This document shows positions 5,454-5,837 of a stretch of 5,837 bases of DNA, one piece after another. Source of the DNA: JAUIAI01 sp963976885 (lineage in GTDB: Bacteria; Pseudomonadota; Gammaproteobacteria; Burkholderiales; Burkholderiaceae_E); the NCBI GenBank assembly GCA_963976885.1, contig CAXBNM010000303.1, positions 1 through 5,837 on the forward strand, given 5' to 3'. The notes below the pieces were generated by a model, which ran no database searches, was not told where the DNA came from, and saw nothing but the letters and a program-made list of their open reading frames with translations. Positions within the stretch are counted from its first letter, which is position 1; each line of letters starts with the position of its first letter. The position numbers and the translations under genes were made by a program.

Positions 5454-5837
5454 GACTGGCTCGCCTGCTGCAAACGCTCGAGCAAGGGCCGCAGACGCTC
5501 GCCCTTGGTTTTCAGGGCCGCCTGATTGACGGCCAGCCGGGCGCTGACCTCCATGATGTGTTCAACCTCAACCAGCTTGTTGGCCTTGAGCGTGTTGCCG
5601 GTGGACACCAGATCGACGATGGCATCGGCAAGACCGACCAGCGGCGCCAACTCCATTGAGCCGTACAACTTGATCAGATCAACATGAACGCCTTTGCGGG
5701 CGAAGTGATCGCGGGCGGCGCGCACATATTTGGTCGCGATACGCAGCCGCGCGCCCTTGCGCACCGCCGCCTGATAATCAAAACCGGCCGACGCCGCAAC
5801 GCTCAGCCGACAACGGGCGATGCCCAGATCGACCGGC
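5450..5837 (-). CDS. hisG: ATP phosphoribosyltransferase catalytic subunit, short form, C-terminal 128 residues (5' part outside window)
   Basis: HisG joins ATP and PRPP to give phosphoribosyl-ATP, the committed step of the pathway. The visible frame is open to the right edge with no start, so about 85 N-terminal residues are missing. Landmarks counted from the first visible codon are DLGIARCRL (3-11), YQAAVRKGARLRIATKYV (21-38), LYGSMELAPLVGLAD (57-71), and the PRPP-binding signature AIVDLVSTGNTL (72-83), ending with a charged helix. The protein stops soon after this helix and has no C-terminal ACT-like regulatory domain. It is therefore the short HisG form, which in known cases needs the HisZ subunit for activity and for feedback by histidine. 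HisZ is not in the window. A GTG at 5762-5764 within the frame is an ordinary internal Val in a conserved stretch and not the start. Confidence 0.95.
   Translation of the reverse strand, partial: PVDLGIARCRLSVAASAGFDYQAAVRKGARLRIATKYVRAARDHFARKGVHVDLIKLYGSMELAPLVGLADAIVDLVSTGNTLKANKLVEVEHIMEVSARLAVNQAALKTKGERLRPLLERLQQASQS

Larger units (their letters stand above)
1..5837 (-). other. Histidine biosynthesis operon hisG-hisDC-hisB-hisH-hisA-hisF-hisI (both ends cut)
   Basis: Seven reading frames on one strand, each recognisable as a histidine-pathway enzyme, follow each other with junctions of -4, 26, 56, 106, 21 and 3 nt. The spacing and common strand imply one transcript read right to left. 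The order matches the compact his operon of many beta- and some gammaproteobacteria, except that hisD and hisC are fused. The promoter (upstream of hisG) and the terminator (beyond hisI, probably after hisE) lie outside the window. No leader peptide or attenuator can be judged from here. Confidence 0.93.

Noticed and set aside
5762..5764. GTG as start of hisG
   Set aside because: The frame continues upstream to the window edge with conserved HisG sequence (DLGIARCRL), so the GTG is an internal valine and hisG is cut by the window edge.

Overview
The window holds most of a histidine-biosynthesis operon, all on the minus strand and about 62% GC by eye. In the direction of transcription, from high to low coordinates, the order is hisG (3' part only), a fused hisD-hisC, hisB, hisH, hisA, hisF and the first 33 codons of hisI. 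Short regulatory-domain-less HisG, monofunctional HisB (no phosphatase domain), separate hisH/hisA/hisF and the order G-D-C-B-H-A-F-I point to a proteobacterium, most likely a betaproteobacterium. This lineage call rests on family knowledge and gene order, not on a search.

Layout: 5450-5837 is the C-terminal 128 codons of HisG. It overlaps the next gene by 4 nt (ATGA). 3051-5453 is one 800-codon frame in which a complete histidinol dehydrogenase is followed, across a short Ala/Pro-rich linker, by a complete histidinol-phosphate aminotransferase. After a 26-nt gap with a good ribosome binding site comes hisB (2437-3024). A 56-nt gap containing a 16-codon mini reading frame leads to hisH (1739-2380). 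A 106-nt gap, the longest in the window, separates hisH from hisA (874-1632). hisF (103-852) follows after 21 nt, and hisI starts 3 nt after the hisF stop and runs off the left edge. No stretch above 300 bases lacks a gene, and no promoter or terminator of the operon falls inside the window.

Pathway: HisG makes phosphoribosyl-ATP (step 1), HisI opens the adenine ring (step 3), HisA isomerises ProFAR to PRFAR (step 4), HisH/HisF form IGP synthase (step 5), HisB dehydrates IGP (step 6), HisC transaminates (step 7) and HisD carries out the last two oxidations (steps 9-10). Missing from the window and expected elsewhere are HisE, a histidinol-phosphate phosphatase, and HisZ, the partner that short HisG needs.

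Points deserving a second look: (1) the in-frame HisD-HisC fusion, joining enzymes that are not consecutive in the pathway; (2) HisF appears to lack about 7 residues, roughly two helical turns, just after the strand-5 motif THGGR, including a normally conserved Trp; (3) HisH carries His where the glutaminase motif G-x-C-x-G-x-Q normally has Gln; (4) hisA has no visible Shine-Dalgarno and sits behind a 106-nt spacer with a CCUCCU tract. Items 2 and 3 hit both subunits of the same enzyme, IGP synthase. I see no unknown defence, mobile or regulatory system here.
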